Virus record (IMG/VR): IMGVR_UViG_3300013102_000073 | Location: 1-25,072 of that record | Reading direction: 5' to 3' (one strand) | From: a virus | Length of the DNA: 25,072 nucleotides | In this document: in pieces, positions 7,507 through 15,163 of the stretch | Position numbering within the stretch: position 1 is the stretch's first letter | Layout: each line of letters begins with the position of its first letter | Program-made: the position numbers and the translations under genes | Notes under the pieces: model-generated | The model's database searches: none | Seen by the model: only the letters and a program-made list of their open reading frames with translations | What the model was told of the DNA's origin: nothing

Positions 7507-8805
7507 GTGCGTTTGATTGATGAGGGTTCTTTGGCTGCGTTGGATGGTTCGCGGCCTGCTGATTCGTTGGTGGCGTGGGTGTGGCGTGATGGGGAGTTGG
7601 TGTTGCCAGAGCCGCTGGACGTCATTGACTGGTCAGAGTCTGATGAGGCCGGCGATTCGGTGAAGGTTGGGCAGAAGCTGTCCCTGACTGTTGCGGATCC
7701 TGATGGCAGCTTGGGTGCGTGGCAGTTCGAGGATTCGCTCAGTGTGGCGGGTGCTGTGTTGCAGGTCATTTACCGTGTGGGCGGTGCTGGTGCGGTCAAC
7801 TTTGGTTGGTTCCGTGTCATCTCGAACGAGCCGACTGTTGCTTTCGATTCGCGCGTGATTGACGAGTTCGGTTTAGATGCGCCGGATTCGTTGAACGCAC
7901 CGCATGAGCGCCGCCGGTACGTGACGAGTGGTGTTGTGAAGCTTGAGGCTGTTGATCTGACTTTCAACGTGGATCGGGACAAGTTGGAGTCGCCGCAGTC
8001 GCCGAAGTCTGGGGCGACGGTGTTGTCTGAGTTTCGGCGGCTGACGTCCGCGTATTTCCCGACTGTTGTTGATGCGGGCGTTACGGATGCTTCGGTGTCG
8101 TCGCGGCTTGTGTTCGATAAGGAACGGTTGGAGGCGGTCCAGGATTTGGCGTCTCGGGTGAATGCGCGTTACCGGATGGGTGGCGACGGCGAGTGCCATG
8201 TGTACCCGGTTGTTTCGGCCCCTGTGTGGCGTGTTGAGCCCGAGGTGTCGCTGGTTTCGGTGTCTCGTAAGCAGTCCATTGATGGTTTGTTCAACAAGTG
8301 GATTGTTGAGGGTAAGGATTCCAAGGGCGGCGCACCTGTCCGCGGGTCTGCTGTTATCGAGTCCGGGCCCCTGCGTTGGGGTGGCCCCCATGGTAAGGCG
8401 CCGGATTTCTACTCGTCCGAGATGATAACGACTCGTGTTCAGGCTGACTTTTACGCCGCCGAGTTGCGCGACAGGTTCCTCGCCTCGCTGGCGATTGAGT
8501 TGGCGGTTGAGACGGTTCCGCGCCCTGAGTTGCAGGCGGGTGACCGTGTCGAGGTTGGTTGCCCTGTTGTAGCCGGGCATGTCGCGTACTTCCCCGGCAC
8601 AATCACGTCGATCCGCCGCTCAGGTTCGACAGTCCCCGGCGGCACTTCCCTGACTGTGACGTGTTCATACAGCGACGTCGTCAACGGTCTTGCCCGTACC
8701 GAGTGGGCGAAGAACATCAAGGGCACACTCCCCGCACTGACGTGGGATCGCATGCCGGGCAACTGGGGTCAACTCCCGCCAACCATTTGGAACGACCTGC
8801 CATAA
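7507..8805 (+). CDS. Tail hub-like minor tail protein (gp27/DUF5047-like)
   Basis: 432-aa minor tail protein in the position of the Tal/hub. GTG start at 7507, two bases after the upstream stop, with CGGAGG upstream. Features: early V-L-P-E-P-L-D-V-I-D-W, a K-L-S-L-T-V-A-D-P-D-G strand pair, a central domain with a G-A-T-V-L-S-E-F-R-R helix, and near residue 340 P-E-L-Q-A-G-D-R-V-E-V-G followed by a G-T-I-T-S-I-R strand. That Q-x-G-D-x-V and I-x-S-I pattern occurs in hub proteins of the gp27 type. The C-terminus is W- and P-rich. I infer hub from order and motif pattern; a DUF5047 relationship is likely but untested. Confidence 0.6.
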   Translation: MRLIDEGSLAALDGSRPADSLVAWVWRDGELVLPEPLDVIDWSESDEAGDSVKVGQKLSLTVADPDGSLGAWQFEDSLSVAGAVLQVIYRVGGAGAVNFGWFRVISNEPTVAFDSRVIDEFGLDAPDSLNAPHERRRYVTSGVVKLEAVDLTFNVDRDKLESPQSPKSGATVLSEFRRLTSAYFPTVVDAGVTDASVSSRLVFDKERLEAVQDLASRVNARYRMGGDGECHVYPVVSAPVWRVEPEVSLVSVSRKQSIDGLFNKWIVEGKDSKGGAPVRGSAVIESGPLRWGGPHGKAPDFYSSEMITTRVQADFYAAELRDRFLASLAIELAVETVPRPELQAGDRVEVGCPVVAGHVAYFPGTITSIRRSGSTVPGGTSLTVTCSYSDVVNGLARTEWAKNIKGTLPALTWDRMPGNWGQLPPTIWNDLP

Positions 8806-8815
8806 GGAGGCCATT

Positions 8816-9769
8816 GTGCCCGGTTTGAAGTACACGATGGGCGCGATGGATCCGGGTAAGACTACCCGCTATTTCGGGACCGCCTTTTGGGATGGGTCTA
8901 AGTGGTGGGCGAAGCTTGGCGACAATCTTTTGGATGCTCGCTGGTTGGACCCGATCCAGCCGTTGCAGGGCGGCAAGATCGTTGTTGATGTGACGAATGA
9001 TGGGAAGGGCCAGTCTTCGGCGCTCGTCATTGGTGGGTACACGGATCAGCCAAGGCCGTCTACGGGGACGGCGCAGTCGGTTATTCCGGCGGGGGTTTCG
9101 ACTCAGATCGTTTTCACGGGTGAGGATGGGCAGTCGTACACGACCGACCGGTTCGTTGGCGACTATAACCCTGGCGATCCTGTGTATCTGACGTGGGATG
9201 CGGCTAAGCCGACGATTATTGGGAAGATCGCGGCGGTTGCGACGGTCCCTGAGGCTGCACCGCCTCCCCCGCCGTCAACGGCTACGAGTGGTGAGACTCG
9301 TCTTGCTGCGACGGCGTCTGACACTTGGGGTGTTGGTGGTTGGGGGCGTTGGGCGTCTTCCAGGTCCGGCGGTGAGGACGTTTACGCGGGTACGTGGGCT
9401 GGTTACACGCTGACGGGTTCCTGGTTCTACGGTGCGCCACGGCCCGAGCTCGCGGGGAAGACCATTACCAGGATTCTGTTCAAGGTCCCTGCCCGCCTCA
9501 GTGTCGGCGCCTCAGGTACGGCAACTATTCATGCGTACGCGCACACGTCAGGGTCACGGCCCGGCGGTGATGTGAACCGTGTTACCGGCCCGTTCGACAT
9601 CAGTGTTCCGCAAGGCTATCCCGGCGGGTACACGGACCTTCCCCTTAGTTTCGCCCCGGCCCTTGTCGCGGGTGGCGGTATCAGCATCGCAGGTGACCCG
9701 TATGTCGGGTTCCAGTCCCGGCTCGACAATCCCGAGTTCGGCAAGCTCATTATCTCTTGGAGTAGCTAA
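8816..9769 (+). CDS. Minor tail protein with Pro-rich hinge and beta C-domain
   Basis: 317-aa tail tip protein. GTG at 8816 follows TAAGGAGG. Residues 1-140 are beta-rich, with repeated aromatic strands (F-W-D-G-S-K-W-W) and a Y-N-P-G-D-P-V-Y-L-T-W element. A P-P-P-P-P hinge near residue 145 separates a C-terminal beta-sandwich-like domain containing G-V-G-G-W-G-R-W, I-T-R-I-L-F-K-V-P and T-A-T-I-H-A-Y-A. The second domain resembles jelly-roll carbohydrate-binding modules in general character, so host surface binding is a reasonable inference, not shown. The stop overlaps the next ATG by one base. Confidence 0.6.
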   Translation: MPGLKYTMGAMDPGKTTRYFGTAFWDGSKWWAKLGDNLLDARWLDPIQPLQGGKIVVDVTNDGKGQSSALVIGGYTDQPRPSTGTAQSVIPAGVSTQIVFTGEDGQSYTTDRFVGDYNPGDPVYLTWDAAKPTIIGKIAAVATVPEAAPPPPPSTATSGETRLAATASDTWGVGGWGRWASSRSGGEDVYAGTWAGYTLTGSWFYGAPRPELAGKTITRILFKVPARLSVGASGTATIHAYAHTSGSRPGGDVNRVTGPFDISVPQGYPGGYTDLPLSFAPALVAGGGISIAGDPYVGFQSRLDNPEFGKLIISWSS

Positions 9770-10356
9770 TGCAAACCCTTGAAAACGGTGTCCAGGTTTT
9801 CACGAACGGCGACCCTTACAACCTGGCTGAGGATATTGCTAACTCGTTCAAGTCCGCGAACCTGATCGTGAAGGTGTCGAACCAGGCGGCGCGGGATGCG
9901 CTGACGAAGTACGACGGGCTCACGGTGCGCCGGCTCGACGTGACAGGCAGGCCTACGGAGGTCTGGGACGGTTCAACATGGACCCGCTCGCCTGTGATGA
10001 CATCCGCGGCGGTCACCCCTGACGGCTTGTGGTCGATCAATGGCGCGTATTTGAAAACCGTTGTTACCGGGTTGGCGCAGGTAACGGCAACGTTGCAGCT
10101 TGTCCGCACCGGCCCGTCCATGCTGATCAACACGGCTGACACGGTCCTGACGTCCGCGATTGTGCCGTCCGGGTTCCGCCCGTCAGCCAACGCCTTCTTT
10201 GCTGGGACCGTGAACACCAACACTGGCGTCTACAACTCGTCCCCGCAGCTCGTCATCAACACTGACGGCATCCTCGTTGGACGGTCCACATCCGGTGGCG
10301 CGGTGAGCCTCGGCACCGGCTACACCATGTTCATATCGGTCAACTGGTACATCTAA
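9769..10356 (+). CDS. Minor tail protein
   Basis: 195-aa protein whose ATG overlaps the preceding TAA. Residues about 30-75 contain V-S-N-Q-A-A-R-D-A-L and V-R-R-L-D-V-T-G-R-P-T-E-V-W-D-G-S, a small segment seen in many actinophage tail proteins that sit beside the fibre. The remainder is beta-rich (A-T-L-Q-L-V-R-T-G, L-V-I-N-T-D-G-I) and ends W-Y-I. I infer a tail tip or fibre-base adaptor. No enzymatic motif is visible. A hairpin with T-run follows before the fibre gene. Confidence 0.55.
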   Translation: MQTLENGVQVFTNGDPYNLAEDIANSFKSANLIVKVSNQAARDALTKYDGLTVRRLDVTGRPTEVWDGSTWTRSPVMTSAAVTPDGLWSINGAYLKTVVTGLAQVTATLQLVRTGPSMLINTADTVLTSAIVPSGFRPSANAFFAGTVNTNTGVYNSSPQLVINTDGILVGRSTSGGAVSLGTGYTMFISVNWYI

Positions 10357-10383
10357 AGCCCGACTCTCTAGCCAACCATCCGC

Positions 10384-10406
10384 GGCGTCCCCTTGGGGCG
10401 CCTTTT
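10384..10406 (+). terminator. Hairpin with T-run before the fibre gene
   Basis: GGCGTCCC (10384-10391) pairs with GGGGCGCC (10395-10402), one G-T pair, tight CTT loop, followed by TTTT. It may reduce transcription into the fibre and lysis genes. The left arm has an alternative partner in the fibre Shine-Dalgarno (see findings). Confidence 0.6.
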
Positions 10407-10429
10407 CTGTATCTAAGGAGACGCCGCAC

Positions 10430-13018
10430 ATGGCTATCACAACCACCCCGCTCGGATTCCAGAAGCCGGACGGGAACGAGGCTGTCCGCAACGGTGACAA
10501 CGTCATCGCAGCTAACGCGCAGAAAGCTGAAGACCGGATCAATGAGGACCGGGGCCGGCTGGGCCTCATTGAGCAGAAGAACACTGCCCAAGATGATCGG
10601 CTCGACAAGGTTGAAGCCAAGAACTACACCCAGGATTCTCGCCTAGCCACGCAGGACGCCCGCCTCGCGAACCTCGACAACGCGGCAGGCTTCACCGGGG
10701 ACCCGCTCGCACTGAATGACGCAGCGTTCGCCGAAACCCTCACGAACGGAACCGCGACGTCGGCGGCTCTCGATGTCCGCCTGACCGCACGTGTCCCGCC
10801 GATTGTGTCGGCAGCCATCGCATCGGATCCGACCATCGCAAGTTCCGCGGCGACAATGGCGCAGAACACGGCAGGCCTCATCCCGGCATGGAAAGCGTCA
10901 ACGGCTTACGCGGCGGGCCAGAGGGTCATAGCCCCGAACGGTGACGTTGTATCCGCGAAGGTCAACTTCACCTCATCAGCTGCCTATTCGGCGACTAACT
11001 GGAACGCATCGACCCAGGACGGGCGCATCGCCGCCGTAGAGACGAAGAACACCGACCAGGACGCCCGCCTCAACGGCAGGCAGCCGGCGGACCAGACCGA
11101 CCTGCACACCATCACCGAGCAGGGCGACCACCGCATCCTCTGGTTCACCACCAACCAGGCCGCGCAGAACATGCCCGTCACCACCCGCGGAATCCTCAAT
11201 GTCCTCAACGTCGGAACCAACAGGATCCTGACCTACAAGACGTATGAGACAAACCCCCGCATCTTCATGCAGACGCTGGTATCCGGTGTGTGGGGCCCGT
11301 GGAAGAACATGGAGGACGCCGGTGTCGTCGCCGCGGCCGCTGTCGCGGCCCGGGCGACTGACCTTGAGTCGTCGCGGGACGGCAAGCTTCTCGCGGACCA
11401 GACGGACTTCCGAAGCGTTGCCGGCGGCGGGAAGTACAAGGTCCTTTACTTCTCGACGGACTATGTCGGACAGCACATGCCCGTACCTACCCGTGGCGTG
11501 TTGGACGTTTCGCCGCTCTCGTCCACGAACCGTATCCTTACGTACATGACTTATGAGGACACCCCGCGCATGTTCATCTGCGCATGCGTGCAGGGCGTGT
11601 GGGGTTCGTGGCGGGAGCTTGGGCCGGAAGCGTTGAACGGCGGCAAGATCATGGCCGACCCAACCCCGGACTTCCACACCATCAGCGAGGCCGGCAAGCA
11701 CAAGATGCTTGCCTTCCCCCCGAACTGGGCTGACCTCAACATGCCTGTCGGAACCCGCGGCATCCTCGACGTCGTCACAGTGTCAAGCACGAACCGGATC
11801 CTCACGTACACAACTTACGAGGCCGTGCCGAGGGTGTTTATCCAGGCGTGTGTTTCGGGCGTGTGGGGTGCGTGGACGGAGCCGGCGGCTGGGTCTGGTG
11901 CCGGGCCCGTGCAGTCCTCGGCACCTACGCGCCCAGCGTCAGGCTTGAAGGTGGTTCCGCTTCAGCTCAACCTGGGCAATGCCACGCAGACGGATGGTGC
12001 TTTGACTGGCACGTTCCGTTATCCGATGAAGTGGAACGCGCCTTTGCAGCGGGTGCGGGTGAACATTCAGAACGTCCACCCGTCATCGGGCACTGTTAGA
12101 GCTGGGGCTGTGGACTTCACCGGCCTGTGGGTTGGGAAGCACGCCAGCAATGGTGCGTTCGCCGCGGCGCCTACGCAGGTGCAGGGCGCTTTCAGCTCAC
12201 CGGCTGACGGGTCTAAGTGGGTGTCGAAGTGGTTCTGGCTCAACCAAACCCCGGGCGTTGAAGACCTGCTCTCGTTCGGGTACACCGCCTCTAACGGGAC
12301 TGTGTTCAACATCAACGGCGCCGGGTGGAAGAGCACGGACCCGGCAGTCGCGGGCCAGCAGTCACCGACCCTCACCAGCGAGGGGATGCTGCCGTTCTAC
12401 GTGTGGCTGGAAGCGGAAACCTACGCAACGACCCCGCACCTCGGCGTCATGGGCGACTCCATCGCATCAGGCGTCGGCGCGGCGCATGTGCAGAACTCGT
12501 GGCTGTCGAAATACTGCTACACGAAGGGCGCCCTCCCCACGCATTACAGCAACTCAGGTGACACGCTGGAATCGTGGGGCACGAACCTCAATCACTTCAA
12601 GTGGAACGTTTTCGACGGGCTGGCGATCCCTGACGCCGTCATTATCGCGGGCGGTTCGAATGACCTCAACGGCGTCCGCACCAACGTGGAAATTCAGAGC
12701 TACTACAACGCGGTCGCGGCGCAGTTCAAAGCTAAGGGTGTTCCCAACCTGTACGCGGCTAACATACTGCCGCGCACCAGCGGCGAGAGCGCAACATTCG
12801 AGGTCAATCGGCGGGCGCACAACAACTGGCTCACCGGACTCCCTGGCGGGGTGCGGGACCTGTTCAACTTCCGCGACGTGGTCAGCTCGGACGATGAAAC
12901 ACTCAACCCCGCCTACGACTACGACGGGGTCCACCTCAACGCGTCAGGCTACGCGGCCATCGCTGCTTCCATCACCCGCCCAGTAACGGCGCCGCCGGTC
13001 ATGTACCAGACCGTCTAA
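10430..13018 (+). CDS. Tail fibre/tailspike with pyocin-knob repeats and SGNH hydrolase domain
   Basis: 862-aa receptor-binding protein with an enzyme domain. Residues 1-90 are helical and coiled-coil-like (repeated Q-D-x-R-L). Residues 152-192 (A-W-K-A-S-T-A-Y-A-A-G-Q-R-V ... N-W) resemble a small chitin/carbohydrate-binding module. Three pyocin-knob-like repeats lie at about 223-292, 324-394 and 413-482, each with (M)P-V-x-(T)-R-G-(I/V)-L, N-R-I-L-T-Y and a closing G-V-W-G-x-W. The C-terminal SGNH/GDSL-type hydrolase (about 668-855) has M-G-D-S (Ser677), G-G-S-N-D (Asn744) and D-G-V-H (Asp832, His835). All four signature residues are present, so it should be active, probably as an esterase on cell-surface glycan. 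ATG at 10430 follows AAGGAG. Codon choice is more C-ending than in the upstream tail genes. Confidence 0.85.
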   Translation: MAITTTPLGFQKPDGNEAVRNGDNVIAANAQKAEDRINEDRGRLGLIEQKNTAQDDRLDKVEAKNYTQDSRLATQDARLANLDNAAGFTGDPLALNDAAFAETLTNGTATSAALDVRLTARVPPIVSAAIASDPTIASSAATMAQNTAGLIPAWKASTAYAAGQRVIAPNGDVVSAKVNFTSSAAYSATNWNASTQDGRIAAVETKNTDQDARLNGRQPADQTDLHTITEQGDHRILWFTTNQAAQNMPVTTRGILNVLNVGTNRILTYKTYETNPRIFMQTLVSGVWGPWKNMEDAGVVAAAAVAARATDLESSRDGKLLADQTDFRSVAGGGKYKVLYFSTDYVGQHMPVPTRGVLDVSPLSSTNRILTYMTYEDTPRMFICACVQGVWGSWRELGPEALNGGKIMADPTPDFHTISEAGKHKMLAFPPNWADLNMPVGTRGILDVVTVSSTNRILTYTTYEAVPRVFIQACVSGVWGAWTEPAAGSGAGPVQSSAPTRPASGLKVVPLQLNLGNATQTDGALTGTFRYPMKWNAPLQRVRVNIQNVHPSSGTVRAGAVDFTGLWVGKHASNGAFAAAPTQVQGAFSSPADGSKWVSKWFWLNQTPGVEDLLSFGYTASNGTVFNINGAGWKSTDPAVAGQQSPTLTSEGMLPFYVWLEAETYATTPHLGVMGDSIASGVGAAHVQNSWLSKYCYTKGALPTHYSNSGDTLESWGTNLNHFKWNVFDGLAIPDAVIIAGGSNDLNGVRTNVEIQSYYNAVAAQFKAKGVPNLYAANILPRTSGESATFEVNRRAHNNWLTGLPGGVRDLFNFRDVVSSDDETLNPAYDYDGVHLNASGYAAIAASITRPVTAPPVMYQTV

Positions 13019-13035
13019 GCAGCACCAACAACCAG

Positions 13036-13057
13036 GCACCCCGCGGGGTGCTTTTTT
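13036..13057 (+). terminator. Strong terminator after the fibre gene
   Basis: The 16-nt perfect palindrome GCACCCCGCGGGGTGC (13036-13051) is followed by six T. It is the best + strand terminator in the window, 17 bases after the fibre stop. Confidence 0.85.
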
Positions 13058-13070
13058 GTTGCCCAAAAAC

Positions 13071-13103
13071 GTGTGGCCCCGGGATTGCGCCCCGGGGCCA
13101 CAC
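13071..13103 (-). terminator. 13-bp hairpin, terminator for the - strand
   Basis: GTGTGGCCCCGGG (13071-13083) and its exact complement (13091-13103), 7-nt loop. No T-run on the + side, but reading leftwards on the - strand it is followed by GTTTTTGG, which fits a terminator for antisense transcription. Confidence 0.6.
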
Positions 13104-13161
13104 GGCACCAACCATATACGACCGCCAACCCGGCAGGTCACAACACGCCGGGAGGCAAACT

Positions 13162-13575
13162 ATGCGCAACAAAATCAACGGGCGCAGAGGCGCCTTCCTG
13201 CTCCTGTTCTCCGGGGTTTACCTCATCGTCGGGACGAGCTTCCTACTAACCCCTGGCGCCGGCACGCGGCAAACCTCGCTCCGGTGGCTGTCCACGACCG
13301 TCCCGCTCGAACCGTTCGCCGCACTATGGGTACTCGCTGGAATCCTCGGCGTAGTCGCAGCGTTCATGTCCCGCCCCCGCGACTGGTTCGGGTTCAGCGC
13401 CCTCGTGTTCGCCCCCGCCGTGTGGTCCGCCCTATTCCTCATCGGCGGCATCCTCGGCAGCCCGGCAGCATACACATCCGCAGCCGTCTACTGCCTGTTC
13501 GCCGCAGCCCCCATGATCGTCTCAGGCATGCAGGGCGAGCGCGACAGAGACACAAGGATGCACAGTGACCCCTGA
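13162..13575 (+). CDS. Four-helix membrane protein, lysis cassette
   Basis: 137-aa membrane protein. I place the start at ATG 13162, which has GGGAGG 7 nt upstream. The frame is open back to an ATG inside the terminator (13048), but that extension is not protein-like. Four hydrophobic helices: about residues 11-29, 51-69, 77-99 and 102-121, with a basic N-terminus (R-N-K-I-N-G-R-R) and charged C-terminus. It is first in a cassette followed by a one-helix protein, endolysin and holin, so a role in membrane permeabilisation or its control is plausible. I do not recognise a named family. Confidence 0.75.
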   Translation: MRNKINGRRGAFLLLFSGVYLIVGTSFLLTPGAGTRQTSLRWLSTTVPLEPFAALWVLAGILGVVAAFMSRPRDWFGFSALVFAPAVWSALFLIGGILGSPAAYTSAAVYCLFAAAPMIVSGMQGERDRDTRMHSDP

Positions 13576-13930
13576 CCAAATAATCACCCTACTCGGGATC
13601 CTCATCGTTGCCGGGGCCAGCGCATACGGTGCCACATACGCGGGCCGCACATCCTCGAAGACAGCCAAGGAAGCAACAGCGGTGACGTTCGCCAAGAACC
13701 TCATGGACCGCGTCGAGTCACTTGAGGATGACGTCGCTGGCCTTCGCCGCGACCTAAACCTGGTGTCCCGTAATTTCAGCACGGCGATCAACTTCATTGA
13801 GCGGATGGTGTTCTGGGCGAAGGGCGGATCGAAGCCGCCGATCCCCGGCATCCCCGAATCGTTGAAAGCCCACCTTGACCCGTCACTCGTTGACCGCCAC
13901 GAAGAACAGCAGGAACGGGAGACACCATGA
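13565..13930 (+). CDS. One-helix coiled-coil membrane protein (holin/spanin-like accessory)
   Basis: 121-aa protein with GTG start at 13565, overlapping the previous gene by 11 nt. Residues 5-24 (I-I-T-L-L-G-I-L-I-V-A-G-A) form a single N-terminal membrane helix, then a likely coiled coil at about 44-85 (M-D-R-V-E-S-L-E-D-D-V-A-G-L-R-R-D-L). The C-terminus is Pro-rich then charged. This layout is like DUF2746-type actinophage lysis proteins, which are sometimes called holins. The stop overlaps the endolysin ATG by four bases. The exact lysis role is inferred from context. Confidence 0.65.
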   Translation: MTPDQIITLLGILIVAGASAYGATYAGRTSSKTAKEATAVTFAKNLMDRVESLEDDVAGLRRDLNLVSRNFSTAINFIERMVFWAKGGSKPPIPGIPESLKAHLDPSLVDRHEEQQERETP

Positions 13931-14769
13931 GGCCTGTATCAGCAGAGTTTGAATTGAGCCAGGAGTTCGGCGGTGGCGCCACTGCTGGTGTCGCAGCCAA
14001 CCCCGACAAGAACAGTGGCATGGGCTATTACGTGTGGCTGTACGGCAACTACCAGCCCTACGGGCACGCGGGCATGGACATTGCCTGCCCCATCGGCACA
14101 CCTGTTTATGCGCCGGCTGACGGTACGGTCCTGTACGCGGGCTGGTGTGAAGACCTCCCCGGCAACGGGAACGTGCGCAAGTGGCTGCTGTATTACAACT
14201 TCGGCGGCATTGTCACCGTGATCCAGCACAACGGTTGGATCAGTGTCATCGCGCACCAGTCCACCAACGACGCCGTATATGCGGGGATGCAGGTCAAGGA
14301 AGGCCAGCTCATCGGCAAGACAGGCAACACCAAGACCCGCACCACCTATGTTGCGGCCCACGTCCACATTGAGGCTCTGGTCTACAACGACTACCGCACC
14401 GACGTAAGCAACGGCATCATCTATGGCCGCGTTAACCCGGCCCCATTCTTCGGCGGCATCGCCGCGCAAGGAACCATCACACCACAAAGCACAACCGAAT
14501 CCGAGGAGGATTTCATGGGCGGACTTATCGACAAGAACCAGGCCGAAGACATCGTAGCCGAGACGACACGGCGTGTCCTCGCGGGAGTGCTGGAGGCGCT
14601 GGACAACAAGGTGCGCATCAACCCGGTGCAGGCCGAATCAATCGTGAAGGCATCCACGTCCCGCACCGTTGACGGCGTGGATTCCCGCAACACCGGGAAG
14701 CTGATCGACCGTGGGCAGGCTGACGACATCGCCCGCGCCGCTGCCCTCTACTCCAAGGAAGGCAACTAA
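13927..14769 (+). CDS. Endolysin, M23-family peptidase with C-terminal repeats
   Basis: 280-aa endolysin cutting peptide bonds of peptidoglycan. The LytM/M23 zinc site is visible: G-H-A-G-M-D (His47, Asp51) and A-H-V-H-I-E (His145, His147), with His110 in a V-I-A-H segment. Residues 1-175 form the enzyme. A linker of T/Q/S/E follows, then a C-terminal region with three Q-A-(E/D)-(D/S)-I-(V/A) repeats at 205, 235 and 264, spaced 30 and 29 residues, probably for wall binding or oligomerisation. Met197 lies 6 nt after GAGGAGGA, suggesting a second, separately made C-terminal product. ATG overlaps the upstream stop, and the TAA overlaps the holin ATG by one base. Confidence 0.9.
   Translation: MRPVSAEFELSQEFGGGATAGVAANPDKNSGMGYYVWLYGNYQPYGHAGMDIACPIGTPVYAPADGTVLYAGWCEDLPGNGNVRKWLLYYNFGGIVTVIQHNGWISVIAHQSTNDAVYAGMQVKEGQLIGKTGNTKTRTTYVAAHVHIEALVYNDYRTDVSNGIIYGRVNPAPFFGGIAAQGTITPQSTTESEEDFMGGLIDKNQAEDIVAETTRRVLAGVLEALDNKVRINPVQAESIVKASTSRTVDGVDSRNTGKLIDRGQADDIARAAALYSKEGN
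14515..14769 (+). CDS. Internal product of endolysin gene: C-terminal repeat domain alone (predicted)
   Basis: In-frame ATG at 14515 inside the endolysin gene, preceded by the strong Shine-Dalgarno GAGGAGGA (14503-14510) at 4 nt from ATG. It would give an 84-aa protein, M-G-G-L-I-D-K-N-Q-A to the shared C-terminus, comprising only the three QAEDIV-type repeats. Separate translation of cell-wall-binding domains from internal starts, forming hetero-oligomers with full endolysin, is established for several other phages' endolysins. Here it is inferred from the ribosome site and domain boundary. Confidence 0.5.
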   Translation: MGGLIDKNQAEDIVAETTRRVLAGVLEALDNKVRINPVQAESIVKASTSRTVDGVDSRNTGKLIDRGQADDIARAAALYSKEGN

Positions 14770-15008
14770 TGTTCACTCTCGCATTTTGGAAGGCCGCTAC
14801 TGAGCGGGCCATCAAGACCGCCGCGCAGACGGTACTCACCGCTTACTTCGTCGGCGACGTCGCTATGAACGTGCTCGAGGCTGACTGGGCCAACATGGGC
14901 GGCATCGCAGCCGGCGGCGCGCTCCTGTCCTACCTGACGTCCCTGGTGTCAGGTGCGCGAGACGGCAACCCGTCCGCGACTAACGCCGAAGTGACCCCCG
15001 CAGCCTAG
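14769..15008 (+). CDS. Holin, r1t-type
   Basis: 79-aa holin that should form membrane lesions releasing the endolysin. The opening F-W-K-A-A-T-E-R-A-I-K-T-A-A-Q-T is the r1t holin signature, followed by a helix through residue 37, V-L-E-A-D-W, and a second helix ending L-L-S-Y-L-T-S-L-V-S. These match the family's (F/M)WK-x-x-x-ERA-x-K-T and S-x-L-T-S positions. ATG overlaps the endolysin stop. Its own stop (15006-15008) overlaps the stop of an antisense small gene. Confidence 0.88.
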   Translation: MFTLAFWKAATERAIKTAAQTVLTAYFVGDVAMNVLEADWANMGGIAAGGALLSYLTSLVSGARDGNPSATNAEVTPAA

Positions 15009-15163
15009 ACCGGCGGGAACAGCGGCGAAAAAATGTAAGCGGACACCGCCGCCATGAGCGGTATGAACGCCATCAGGAAGTCGGCCCGCGTGTAACCGCG
15101 CGGGTCCTCCTCCGGTGCGATGAAGCGAAAAACGGCGAGTGCGCAAGAACTCATGATCCCCAT
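15005..15163 (-). CDS. Small antisense membrane protein (52 aa)
   Basis: 52-aa frame on the - strand, tail-to-tail with the holin. The product starts M-G-I-M-S-S-C-A-L-A-V-F-R-F-I, has a charged turn (A-P-E-E-D-P-R), then a hydrophobic helix (A-D-F-L-M-A-F-I-P-L-M-A-A-V-S-A-Y-I-F) and ends P-L-F-P-P-V. It occupies most of the otherwise empty 15009-15190. There is no Shine-Dalgarno. TTTTAA-N17-TAGGCT-N7 precedes the ATG, which would give a leaderless mRNA, the same layout as the antisense gene at 3337. Function unknown; an accessory membrane protein made in the lysogen is an inference. Confidence 0.5.
   Translation of the reverse strand: MGIMSSCALAVFRFIAPEEDPRGYTRADFLMAFIPLMAAVSAYIFSPLFPPV

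Noticed and set aside
7873-8580. 235-aa - strand frame antisense to the hub-like gene
   Set aside because: Arg/Asn-rich, no ribosome site and no recognisable motif.
12132-12986. 284-aa + strand frame inside the fibre gene
   Set aside because: Out of frame with the SGNH domain and of low-complexity R/T/S/A composition; the main frame has all catalytic residues.
13048-13161. N-terminal extension of the four-helix membrane protein
   Set aside because: It would start inside a terminator and read through a hairpin; ATG 13162 has a good ribosome site.
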